DNA from: an uncultured Dorea sp.
GTDB taxonomy: Bacteria; Bacillota; Clostridia; Lachnospirales; Lachnospiraceae
Assembly: GCA_910578455.1 (NCBI GenBank)
Contig: CAJTQA010000063.1
Span: 1-13,135, forward strand
DNA length: 13,135 nucleotides
Reading direction: 5' to 3'
Under the pieces are notes generated by a model, which worked only from the letters and a program-made list of their open reading frames with translations, made no database searches and had not been told where the DNA came from. Below, piece by piece: positions 6,978-13,135 of this stretch. The translations under genes were made by a program, and so were the position numbers. Each line of letters starts with the position of its first letter. Within the stretch, counting starts at the first letter, position 1.

Positions 6978-7682
6978 CTACCATTCGATACTCTCCACAG
7001 ATACCGGATTTTCATTCACAGATATCTCCGAGACTCTTCCGTTTTTTATCCTGATCACCCGATCAGCCATGGGGGCGATGGCAGAATTATGCGTTATCAA
7101 TACTACCGTCATGCCCTTGCCGCGGCAAGTATCCTGCAGAAGCTTAAGTATCGCTTTCCCTGTATGGTAATCAAGCGCGCCTGTGGGCTCGTCGCAGAGA
7201 AGGAGCTTTGGATTCTTGGCAAGCGCCCTTGCGATAGACACCCTCTGCTGCTCTCCTCCGGACAGCTGTGCAGGAAAATTGTCAAGCCTCTCCCCAAGGC
7301 CCACTTCGCCAAGCACTTCCTTTGCATCCATGGGGTTTTTGCATATCTGAAGCGCGAGCTCCACATTTTCAAGCGACGTAAGATTGGGGATCAGATTGTA
7401 AAACTGGAATACGAATCCGATATCATCTCTTCTGTATGAGGTCAGCCTTTTCGGGGAATACCGGGCGATATCCTGCCCGTCCACAAGAACCTCCCCCTCC
7501 GTTGCCGTGTCCATCCCGCCAAGGATATTGAGCACGGTCGTCTTCCCTGCCCCGCTGGGGCCGACCACAACCGCAAATTCCCCTTTGTGTATCTCAAAGT
7601 CCATACCGGCAGCTGCCATGATCTCTACCTCGCCCATGCGGTATATTTTTTTTACATTCTTTAACGATATAAATGCGCCCAT
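6978..7682 (-). CDS. ABC transporter ATP-binding protein, MacB/LolD type
   Basis: This 234-residue cytoplasmic ATPase has a complete set of motifs: Walker A GPSGAGKTT (41-49), Q-loop Gln93 in VFQFYNLIP, signature LSGGEQQR (140-147), Walker B LLLCDEP with Asp164 and Glu165, and H-loop His198 in ITHN. The 'FQFYNLIPNLTSLENV' and 'DEPTGALD' stretches are typical of the LolD/MacB/FtsE branch, which partners with FtsX-type permeases; that matches the gene 50 bp downstream. The ATG at 7682 is preferred because GGAAGGG (7698-7692) lies 9 nt upstream. The in-frame ATG at 7703 would make that site coding and has no ribosome binding site of its own. A strong terminator sits immediately upstream and leaves little room for a promoter. 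It works with the permease as one exporter or signalling complex. Confidence 0.93.
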   Translation of the reverse strand: MGAFISLKNVKKIYRMGEVEIMAAAGMDFEIHKGEFAVVVGPSGAGKTTVLNILGGMDTATEGEVLVDGQDIARYSPKRLTSYRRDDIGFVFQFYNLIPNLTSLENVELALQICKNPMDAKEVLGEVGLGERLDNFPAQLSGGEQQRVSIARALAKNPKLLLCDEPTGALDYHTGKAILKLLQDTCRGKGMTVVLITHNSAIAPMADRVIRIKNGRVSEISVNENPVSVESIEW

Positions 7683-7709
7683 AAGCTCTATCCCTTCCGA
7701 CATTCATCT

Positions 7710-7751
7710 AAAAAACACTCCGCCCACGGCTTTCGCACATGGACGGAGCGT
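7710..7751 (-). terminator. Strong intrinsic terminator of the PurF-like gene
   Basis: On the minus strand, arms ACGCTCCGTCCATG (7751-7738) and CGTGGGCGGAGTGT (7728-7715) pair at all 14 positions, counting G-T wobbles. They enclose a loop that itself closes as GC-GAAA-GC, a GNRA tetraloop. A run of six T (7715-7710) follows. It begins only 3 bp after the stop codon of the PurF-like gene and ends 28 bp before the ATPase start. Confidence 0.9.
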
Positions 7752-7754
7752 CTG

Positions 7755-9167
7755 TTATTCTTTCCCGTTGAAGCAGTAAGTACATACTTTACATGGGCTG
7801 ATTCCTATAGATTCAATCAAATCGTCCAGCCTGTGATACCGAAGCGTGGTAAAATTCTGCTGCTTTCTGATATCCTCAATCATCTGGGCATACCGGCAGC
7901 TGCATGGCTCCGCATACTCGTCCAGCACTTCCTGCGGGCATTCATCTCCCTCCCGCTCCCGGATGACCCGTCTTGCAATCAATTCCATCTCAGTTTTTGA
8001 GCGTGAAAAGTTCAGATATTTACATCCGTATAAGATCGGCGGGCATGCCGGGCGGACATGCACTTCCTTCGCCCCGCTGTTATACAGAAATTCTGTCGTC
8101 TCCCTGAGCTGCGTTCCTCTCACGATAGAATCGTCGATCAGAAGCAGCGATTTGTTCTCGATCAGCGCCTGCACCGGGATCAGTTTCATCCGGGCAATAA
8201 GGTTCCTCTGGTTCTGGTTGGTGGGCATAAAGGAGCGGGGCCACGTAGGAGTGTACTTAATAAACGGCCTGGCATACGGGATGCCCGACTCGTTCGCATA
8301 CCCGATCGCATGGGCAATGCCTGAATCCGGCACGCCTGCTACGATGTCAGGGTGGACACTGTTCCCGTCTCGTTTCGCGAGCATGCTGCCGCATTTATAC
8401 CGCATCTCCTCCACATTCACTCCCTCATAAGCAGACGTGGGGTATCCATAATACACCCAGAGGAATGAGCAGATCTTCATCTCCTCCCTCGGAGCGCTTA
8501 ATGTCTCTACGCCCTCCGGCGTGATAAATGCAATCTCGGAAGCGCCAAGCTCCTTATAATCGGAAAATCCAAGATTAATGTACGCATGGCTCTCAAACGA
8601 AACGCAGTACGCCCCATCCTTATGCCCAATGACAAGAGGCGTCCTCCCATAGCGGTCCCTCGCCGCGTATATGCCGTCTTTTGTCATCAGGAGCAGCGTC
8701 AGGGAGCCGTCCACAGCTTCCTGCACATATTTAATCCCGTCTACAAAAGAATCCTTTTCACAGATCAGCGCCGCGATCAGCTCCGTCACATTGACCTGCC
8801 CGTTTGTCATCTCCTGGAAATGGGAGTGGGCGTTTATATACAGCTCATTCAAAAGCGACTCATAGTTGTTTACCTTTCCGACAGTGGTGATGGCAAAGCT
8901 TCCGAGCTTGGAACTGATGAGAAGCGGCTGCGGCTCAAAGTCTGAAATACATCCGATGCCAAGATTCCCTTTCATCTCTCCTACGTCACGGTCAAATTTT
9001 GTACGGAACGGTGAATTTTCAATATTATGGATCGCGCGGTTAAACCCGTCCTCGCCATAAGTTGCCATGCCCCCGCGCCTTGTTCCCAGATGCGAATGAT
9101 AATCCACTCCGTAAAACAGTTCCAGTACACAATCCTCTTTTGAGGCTACGCCAAAAAATCCACCCAT
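7755..9167 (-). CDS. Amidophosphoribosyltransferase (PurF) paralog lacking the glutaminase nucleophile
   Basis: This 470-residue protein aligns along its length with PurF, which makes phosphoribosylamine from PRPP and glutamine in the first step of purine synthesis. The phosphoribosyltransferase half is intact: PRPP loop LLIDDSIVRGTQ (342-353) and GVPDSGIAHAIGYA (278-291). Cysteines 233, 382, 459 and 462 match the 4Fe-4S ligands of Bacillus subtilis PurF, as judged from memory of that sequence. The N-terminal glutaminase half is degenerate: it begins MGGFFGV where PurF has (M)CGxFG, GHVRYAT is replaced by GIGCISD, HNGN by TVGK, and the later SDTE Asp by VTE. It therefore probably cannot use glutamine; it may use ammonia or have another role. 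The start at ATG 9167 is fixed by AGGAGG (9179-9174), 6 nt upstream. It is transcribed alone, with its own promoter and terminator. Confidence 0.88.
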   Translation of the reverse strand: MGGFFGVASKEDCVLELFYGVDYHSHLGTRRGGMATYGEDGFNRAIHNIENSPFRTKFDRDVGEMKGNLGIGCISDFEPQPLLISSKLGSFAITTVGKVNNYESLLNELYINAHSHFQEMTNGQVNVTELIAALICEKDSFVDGIKYVQEAVDGSLTLLLMTKDGIYAARDRYGRTPLVIGHKDGAYCVSFESHAYINLGFSDYKELGASEIAFITPEGVETLSAPREEMKICSFLWVYYGYPTSAYEGVNVEEMRYKCGSMLAKRDGNSVHPDIVAGVPDSGIAHAIGYANESGIPYARPFIKYTPTWPRSFMPTNQNQRNLIARMKLIPVQALIENKSLLLIDDSIVRGTQLRETTEFLYNSGAKEVHVRPACPPILYGCKYLNFSRSKTEMELIARRVIREREGDECPQEVLDEYAEPCSCRYAQMIEDIRKQQNFTTLRYHRLDDLIESIGISPCKVCTYCFNGKE

Positions 9168-9205
9168 ATTTATCCTCCTCGTTCTTATTCCAGATAGAAA
9201 TATCA

Positions 9206-9219
9206 AATTTAATTAAATT
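9206..9219. repeat. 14-bp AT-only palindrome in the leader of the PurF-like gene
   Basis: AATTTAATTAAATT is a perfect palindrome 25-40 nt upstream of the ribosome binding site. It contains only A and T, so it may be compositional noise. Confidence 0.3.
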
Positions 9220-9230
9220 AAAAATCATAA

Positions 9231-9249
9231 AGCAATATATTATATTGCT
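9231..9249. promoter_or_regulatory. 19-bp perfect palindrome at the predicted start of the PurF-like transcript; candidate operator
   Basis: AGCAATATATTATATTGCT is a perfect inverted repeat of 9+1+9 bases. It begins 6 bp downstream of the predicted -10 (9255-9260) and covers the predicted transcription start, a classic repressor position. It does not resemble a PurR box or purine riboswitch. It is AT-rich, so chance is a concern, but the arms include GC-containing ends. Confidence 0.4.
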
Positions 9250-9254
9250 CTCCG

Positions 9255-9284
9255 ATTGTATCATAATATCTGCTGCCCTGTCCA
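9255..9284 (-). promoter_or_regulatory. Promoter of the PurF-like gene
   Basis: On the minus strand, TGGACA (284-279 of the 9000s, i.e. 9284-9279) is followed by an 18-nt spacer and TACAAT (9260-9255). Each hexamer is one mismatch from the sigma-A consensus. Transcription would start near 9248, giving a leader of about 80 nt that ends in the AGGAGG ribosome binding site. Confidence 0.55.
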
Positions 9285-9320
9285 TAATTTTTCTGCCTAT
9301 GGAATCCAAAAAATCCAAAC

Positions 9321-10901
9321 CTAGGATGAGCACAGTTCCTGCACTTTATCACGCACATTCGCCATATCCCTCTCGTCCGTAAGCGTCACTACCACATCCC
9401 CGACCTGAAGCCTTGTCCTCCCTCTCGGTATGATCTCCTCACTGCCCCTTTGTATCGCCACCAGAAGGCAGTTCGCAGGCCACTCCACCTCGCTGATCGC
9501 TGCCCCGTCAAGCTGTGACGTAAACTGCACCACAAAGCTGTCTAAAATCTTCTGCCCATGGCATGTTTCCTGAGCAGGCTCATCCGCATCCTCCACCTGT
9601 TTTTTCTGTCTTTCCAGAAGCCGCTCCAGAAGGCTTTCATAAATCGGCTTTGATTTAAGGAACGTCGCTGTTATATACGCTACGATAGAGACAATCGAGA
9701 GAGAAAGCATCTGGCTTAGAGAGCCTGTCATCTCGAAGATCAGTATGATGCCGGTAAGCGGCGCCCGCACAATCGCAGAAAAGTATCCTGCCATGGCCAG
9801 AAGAACGAAATTATTGATATACATGGCATCCAGCCCGAAATACTGGACAGCCACAGTAGCAAACGCCCCTCCGATAAATCCTCCCAGCACTAACAGCGGA
9901 AAAAAGATGCCGCCTGGCGCCCCGGAACCGAAACATACTGCCGAATACACAAAACGGCTCATCAATATGAAAATAACAGTTCCAAGCATAACATCCACAT
10001 TCGTAAGATACTCGATCAGCGAATGTCCGCTCCCCAGAAGCTCCGGCGCGGCCAGCCCGATAATGCCGGACAGGACAAAAGGAATCATGAGTTTCGACGT
10101 TCTGTTCAAGAACCCTGCCTGATTATACATCGACTGCACCTTAAGGGTAAACCAGTTGTAAAAGGCCCCCAGTATTCCAAGCAGCACTCCCAGCGCCACG
10201 ATCATCCCGTAATGGCCGATCGGAAGCGGCTCCGTGATCTGAAAGGAAAATACCGGAGACATCCCAAACACAGTGGAAGACAGGAAATCTGCTGTCAGGG
10301 ACGATGCCATGACCGACATAAGGACCGACACGGAAAAATTTTTATGAACCTCCTCCAGAGAGAACATCACGCCTGCCAGCGGTGCATGGAACGCTGCGGC
10401 AAGCCCTGCGCTGGCGCCACATGTAAGCAGGAACCGCTCCTCCGTCTTTCCTCTGTCAAGCCCTTTGGAGACGCCTTTTCCCGCCATTGCCCCAAGTTGG
10501 ATGGAGGGGCCTTCCCTTCCAAGCGCCAGGCCTCCCAAAAGGCACAGAAAGCCTCCCAAAAACTTTGCGCCGATCACTTTCCACCAAACCGGGTCAAGCT
10601 TTCCCGCCATCTCTCCTTCAAGCTGCGGAATGCCGCTTCCCGAAATCATCGGCTCAAAAGCCAGCAGTTTCCCCACTGCCCACGCCAGTATCAAAAGCGC
10701 GGAAAACCAGCAGGCCGCCCATAAGAGATTCTGCCTGGCATGCTGCAGGATATGGTTCAGGGCATCCCCCGCAAATTCAAGCGCCATACGGTAAAGGATT
10801 ACCACAAACCCGGCAATGCCTCCCACCATAAGCCCTTCGCCAATGAGCACGATATGGAAACGCTCCGCGCGCCTTATTGTACCAGATGTATCTTTATCCA
10901 C
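9321..10901 (-). CDS. ClC family chloride/proton antiporter with C-terminal TrkA-C-like domain
   Basis: This 526-residue membrane transporter has the ClC filter motifs: GSGIPQ (88-93, Ser89), GREGP (128-132) with gating Glu130, and GGIFFP (330-335). A Tyr at 421 in KPIYESLL matches the E. coli ClC central Tyr. The Glu pair at 183-184 (SLEEVHKNF) matches the internal proton glutamate, which favours a 2Cl-/H+ exchanger over a channel. Many hydrophobic helices span about 15-415. The last ~75 residues (about 452-524), ending GDVVVTLTDERDMANVRDK, resemble a TrkA-C regulatory domain, a recognised bacterial ClC fusion. The start is GTG at 10901 because GGGAGG (10914-10909) lies 7 nt upstream; the longer frame to 11009 adds an unlikely basic extension that would overlap the promoter. 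The likely role is acid or ion homeostasis. No clear terminator follows. Confidence 0.9.
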   Translation of the reverse strand: MDKDTSGTIRRAERFHIVLIGEGLMVGGIAGFVVILYRMALEFAGDALNHILQHARQNLLWAACWFSALLILAWAVGKLLAFEPMISGSGIPQLEGEMAGKLDPVWWKVIGAKFLGGFLCLLGGLALGREGPSIQLGAMAGKGVSKGLDRGKTEERFLLTCGASAGLAAAFHAPLAGVMFSLEEVHKNFSVSVLMSVMASSLTADFLSSTVFGMSPVFSFQITEPLPIGHYGMIVALGVLLGILGAFYNWFTLKVQSMYNQAGFLNRTSKLMIPFVLSGIIGLAAPELLGSGHSLIEYLTNVDVMLGTVIFILMSRFVYSAVCFGSGAPGGIFFPLLVLGGFIGGAFATVAVQYFGLDAMYINNFVLLAMAGYFSAIVRAPLTGIILIFEMTGSLSQMLSLSIVSIVAYITATFLKSKPIYESLLERLLERQKKQVEDADEPAQETCHGQKILDSFVVQFTSQLDGAAISEVEWPANCLLVAIQRGSEEIIPRGRTRLQVGDVVVTLTDERDMANVRDKVQELCSS

Positions 10902-10935
10902 AATATTTCCTCCCGAAAAATTTTTATTCAAAAAT

Positions 10936-10964
10936 ATTATAAGCCAATCCCGTGCAATATTCAA
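10936..10964 (-). promoter_or_regulatory. Promoter of the ClC antiporter gene
   Basis: On the minus strand, TTGAAT (10964-10959), 17 nt, and a perfect TATAAT (10941-10936) form a good sigma-A promoter. The predicted start near 10929 leaves a short leader containing GGGAGG before the GTG at 10901. Its location inside the longer upstream open frame supports the downstream GTG start. Confidence 0.6.
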
Positions 10965-11045
10965 TCTCGCCTTTTCAATTGCATTTTTTATCCCCGCCTG
11001 AGATAACATTTTGTAATGCCCGCATTAAAAAAAGTAATAACAGGA

Positions 11046-11074
11046 TTGACACAAAAATAACCAGATGGTATAGT
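11046..11074 (+). promoter_or_regulatory. Strong promoter of the proline symporter gene
   Basis: A perfect TTGACA (11046-11051), a 17-nt spacer and TATAGT (11069-11074) preceded by TGG (extended -10) make this the best promoter in the window. The start would be near 11081, giving a leader of about 68 nt to the ATG at 11149. Confidence 0.8.
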
Positions 11075-11102
11075 AGATGATAGTAAGGCAAATACTACTG
11101 AC

Positions 11103-11122
11103 CAGATATTTGAATTTATCTG
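11103..11122 (+). promoter_or_regulatory. Inverted repeat in the putP leader; candidate operator or RNA hairpin
   Basis: CAGATA (11103-11108) and TATCTG (11117-11122) pair perfectly around an 8-nt loop in the transcribed leader, ending 12 nt before the AGAGG ribosome binding site (11135-11139). A weaker TAGTA/TACTA repeat lies upstream (11081-11085, 11093-11097). Neither is followed by a T-run, so neither is a terminator. Function is unknown. Confidence 0.35.
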
Positions 11123-11148
11123 ATCAAGAACAAGAGAGGTGTATTTTT

Positions 11149-12675
11149 ATGAGTGGTACTAGTATTATTATTTTATGTGCGATATTAGCGTACATGTGCT
11201 TGCTGATCGGCGTTGGTTTTTACAATTCAAGAAAGAACAGCACCAGCGAGGATTTCTATCTCGGAGGAAGAAAGATGGGGGCGCTTGTCGTTGCCATGAG
11301 TGCTGAGGCGAGCGATATGTCAAGCTGGCTTCTGATGGGTCTTCCGGGAGTCGCTTACCTGACCGGTATTGCAGATGCTTTCTGGACGGCTGCCGGGCTT
11401 GCGGTTGGTACATATCTGAACTGGCTGTTCACTTCAAGAAGGCTGAGACGCTATTCCGAGAAGATTGACGCAATTACGGTTCCGAATTTCTTTGCCAAGA
11501 GATTCCATGACGAAAAGAACATTATCACAGCGATTTCCGCTATTATCATCGTAGTATTCTTCATCCCATACGTAGCATCCGGATTTGCGGCATGCGGAAA
11601 GCTTTTCAACTCCCTGTTCGGGCTGGATTATATGACAGGAGTAATCTTGTTTGCAATCATCATCGTAATCTATACGATTATGGGCGGATTTACAAGTGTT
11701 GCTACGAATGACCTCATTCAGAGTATTGTAATGTCTATAGCTTTGATTTCTATTGTTACGTTTGGTGTCAGCAGCGCCGGCGGATTTGGAGCTGTTATGG
11801 ACAATGCAAAATCCCTGCCGGGTTACTTTTCCCTTTCTGCAATCCATGATGCGGTTGCCGGAACGGCAGTTCCATATTCCGCACTGTCAGCAGTTTCATT
11901 GTTCGCCTGGGGTATCGGATACTTCGGCATGCCGCACATCTTGGTAAGATTTATGGCTATTGAAGATGAGGGCAAACTGGTATTATCCAGACGTGTTGCT
12001 TCTATATGGGTAACAATTGCCATGGGTGTCGCAATCTTCATCGGTGTTGTAGGCCTTGGCGTTGTTAAGGCAGGAAACATGGCTCCGTTAGAGGACAGCG
12101 AGCGTGTCATCATCGCGCTTACAGATATCTTAAGCAAGAACGGATTCCTTGCGGCAGTTCTCGGCGGTGTGATCCTCGCCGGTATTCTCGCAGCTACAAT
12201 GTCCACTGCAGACAGCCAGATGCTTGTAGCCGCTTCCGGCGTATCCGAGAACATCGTTCAGGACTTCTTCGGCAAGAAACTTACAGAGAAACAGAGCCTT
12301 ATGGTTGCCCGCGGAACAATCCTTGCAATTGCCGCTATCGGATTATTCTTGGCAAAAGACCCGAACTCCAGCGTATTCGGAATCGTATCCTTCGCCTGGG
12401 CAGGCATGGGAGCCGCATTTGCAGGTGTTATGATCTGTGCATTGTTCTGGAAACGCACCACACTTCAGGGCGCTTTAGCCGGCATGATCTCCGGCGGCGC
12501 GATGGTATTTATCTGGAAGTACGCAGTACGTCCGATGGGCGGCATTCTCGATATCTATGAGCTGCTCCCGGCATTCCTTGTGTCACTTGCAATGATCATC
12601 ATCGTAAGTCTCGCGACAAAAGCTCCGAGCCAGGAAATCCTTGATGAGTTTGAGAGCGTTAATGCGAAGAAATAA
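11149..12675 (+). CDS. putP: Sodium/proline symporter, SSS family
   Basis: This 508-residue membrane protein closely resembles E. coli PutP, which imports proline with sodium. Conserved stretches include SAEASDMSSWLLMGLPG (51-67) with the sodium-site Asp56 and Ser58, GWG-like AWGIGYFGMPHILVRFMA (253-270), and AAtMSTADSQ (348-357) with Ser352 and Thr353 of the second sodium site. SFAWAGMGAAF (414-424) and ALAGMISGG (442-450) also match PutP. Hydrophobic segments fit the usual 13 helices; the C-terminal tail (about 490-508) is charged. The ATG at 11149 is chosen because the first helix starts there and AGAGG lies 9 nt upstream; the longer frame from 11077 begins at the predicted transcription start without a ribosome binding site. 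In anaerobic Clostridia, proline may serve as an electron acceptor or osmolyte; either use is inference. Confidence 0.93.
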   Translation: MSGTSIIILCAILAYMCLLIGVGFYNSRKNSTSEDFYLGGRKMGALVVAMSAEASDMSSWLLMGLPGVAYLTGIADAFWTAAGLAVGTYLNWLFTSRRLRRYSEKIDAITVPNFFAKRFHDEKNIITAISAIIIVVFFIPYVASGFAACGKLFNSLFGLDYMTGVILFAIIIVIYTIMGGFTSVATNDLIQSIVMSIALISIVTFGVSSAGGFGAVMDNAKSLPGYFSLSAIHDAVAGTAVPYSALSAVSLFAWGIGYFGMPHILVRFMAIEDEGKLVLSRRVASIWVTIAMGVAIFIGVVGLGVVKAGNMAPLEDSERVIIALTDILSKNGFLAAVLGGVILAGILAATMSTADSQMLVAASGVSENIVQDFFGKKLTEKQSLMVARGTILAIAAIGLFLAKDPNSSVFGIVSFAWAGMGAAFAGVMICALFWKRTTLQGALAGMISGGAMVFIWKYAVRPMGGILDIYELLPAFLVSLAMIIIVSLATKAPSQEILDEFESVNAKK

Positions 12676-12708
12676 CTTAGGATAGTTAGCAGAATATAAA
12701 TATACAAT

Positions 12709-12751
12709 AAAAGGGGCTGTCGCACTAAGTAGTTAGTGCGTAGCCTCTTTT
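12709..12751 (+). terminator. Terminator-like hairpin at the left end of the insertion sequence, downstream of putP
   Basis: AAAAGGGGCT (12709-12718) pairs with AGCCTCTTTT (12742-12751), with one G-T pair. CGCACTAA (12721-12728) pairs with TTAGTGCG (12733-12740) around a GTAG loop, with a small internal bulge. The 3' arm ends in a T-run. The interval between the putP stop and this hairpin (12676-12708) holds no other hairpin, so this structure probably terminates putP transcripts. Confidence 0.75.
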
Positions 12752-12768
12752 CTTTGCAAAAAAATTAC

Positions 12769-12792
12769 AGCTAGACTTCGAAAAGTCTGGCT
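12769..12792 (+). other. 10-bp hairpin with CGAA tetraloop upstream of the transposase start
   Basis: AGCTAGACTT (12769-12778) pairs with AAGTCTGGCT (12783-12792) at all ten positions, with one T-G wobble, around CGAA. It ends 19 nt before the transposase ATG and has no T-run. Possible roles are blocking read-through transcription or translation into the transposase, or forming part of the IS-end structure. Confidence 0.6.
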
Positions 12793-12811
12793 ATTAGTGT
12801 AAAATATAAGT

Positions 12812-13135
12812 ATGCAAAAACCTATATATTTACATCAAGATTATACTTTGAATGAGGAAGGATATCAACTAAAACTTCCTTTAAATTTAGAAACGATTAT
12901 TCCAGCAGATGATTCTGTGCGATTGCTCAGTCAGTTTGTGGAGGCTATGGATTTAACTGACTTATATTCTACCTATGAAAGAATAAATACAGTTTCGCCG
13001 AGAACTCTCTTGAAGATTGTTTTATACTCTTACATGAATGGTGATTATTCCTCTCGTTCTATGGAACTGAACTGTAAACGGGATATTAACTTCATGTATC
13101 TTTTAGAAGGTAAACCAGTTCCTGACCATGCCACT
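12812..13135 (+). CDS. IS1182 family transposase, N-terminal part (runs off the window)
   Basis: The frame is open from ATG 12812 to the last base (108 codons), so the gene is partial at its 3' end. The translation begins MQKPIYLHQDYTLNEEGYQL and contains IIPADDSVRLLSQFVEAMDL, LLKIVLYSYMNGDYSSRSME and NCKRDINFMYLLEGKPVPDH. These match the N-terminal helical domain (DUF772 type) of IS1182/IS5-like transposases. The catalytic DDE residues lie further downstream, outside the window. An in-frame TAA at 12800-12802 excludes an earlier start. No Shine-Dalgarno sequence precedes the ATG. Whether the transposase is intact cannot be judged. Confidence 0.85.
   Translation, partial: MQKPIYLHQDYTLNEEGYQLKLPLNLETIIPADDSVRLLSQFVEAMDLTDLYSTYERINTVSPRTLLKIVLYSYMNGDYSSRSMELNCKRDINFMYLLEGKPVPDHAT

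Larger units (their letters stand above)
12713..13135 (+). mobile_element. IS1182-like insertion sequence, left part, truncated by the window end
   Basis: The element appears to begin with GGGGCTGTCGCAC (12713-12725), a typical terminus of IS1182-type elements, followed by a non-coding 5' segment and an IS1182-family transposase reading rightward off the window. The exact left boundary and any target duplication cannot be fixed without the right end. The base composition of the transposase (AT-rich) differs from the neighbouring GC-richer genes, consistent with acquisition. Confidence 0.75.

Noticed and set aside
9284..9320. Possible terminator after the ClC gene (ATCC/GGAT with T-run on the minus strand)
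   Set aside because: The stem is only four base pairs, too weak to call, so read-through toward the PurF-like gene cannot be excluded.
10902..11009. N-terminal extension of the ClC protein (36 extra residues)
   Set aside because: It covers the promoter TTGAAT-17-TATAAT and the GGGAGG site, and the GTG at 10901 is correctly spaced.

Overview
The window looks like chromosomal DNA from a spore-forming, low-to-mid GC Firmicute, most likely a gut-type Clostridia/Lachnospiraceae member. This rests on strong AGGAGG ribosome binding sites, sigma-A type promoters, a pair of CotF-like coat proteins, a PutP-like symporter, and proteins resembling those of anaerobic Clostridia. Species cannot be named from sequence alone. 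No tRNA or CRISPR array was seen, and rRNA genes are only implied just off the left edge.

Layout. (1) 1-368 has no gene; it carries two tandem leftward promoters with a shared 19-bp repeat and an rRNA-leader-like stretch, so an rRNA operon probably starts just left of the window. (2) 369-3050 holds a D-2-hydroxyacid dehydrogenase (+), a convergent M19 dipeptidase (-), and, divergent from it, a class I glutamine-amidotransferase-type gamma-glutamyl hydrolase (+). These suggest amino-acid and peptide catabolism. (3) 3100-3553 is a two-gene CotF-like operon ending in a bidirectional terminator. (4) 3607-7682 (-) is a two-gene ABC exporter module: a MacB/LolD-type ATPase and a large FtsX-type permease with a roughly 300-residue extracytoplasmic coiled coil. 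(5) 7755-9167 (-) is an amidophosphoribosyltransferase (PurF) paralog that has lost the glutaminase residues but kept the PRPP loop and the iron-sulfur cysteines. (6) 9321-10901 (-) is a ClC chloride/proton antiporter with a C-terminal TrkA-C-like domain. (7) 11149-12675 (+) is a sodium/proline symporter with a strong promoter. (8) From about 12713 to the end is the left part of an IS1182-like insertion sequence, whose transposase runs off the window.

The most notable item is the PurF paralog: the catalytic Cys becomes Gly and other glutamine-site residues are replaced, while the phosphoribosyltransferase half looks intact. Its own promoter has a perfect 19-bp palindrome at the predicted transcription start. 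Next in interest are the coiled-coil permease, whose operon has no visible promoter of its own behind a strong terminator, and the IS end, which folds into a terminator for putP and precedes a transposase start with no Shine-Dalgarno.
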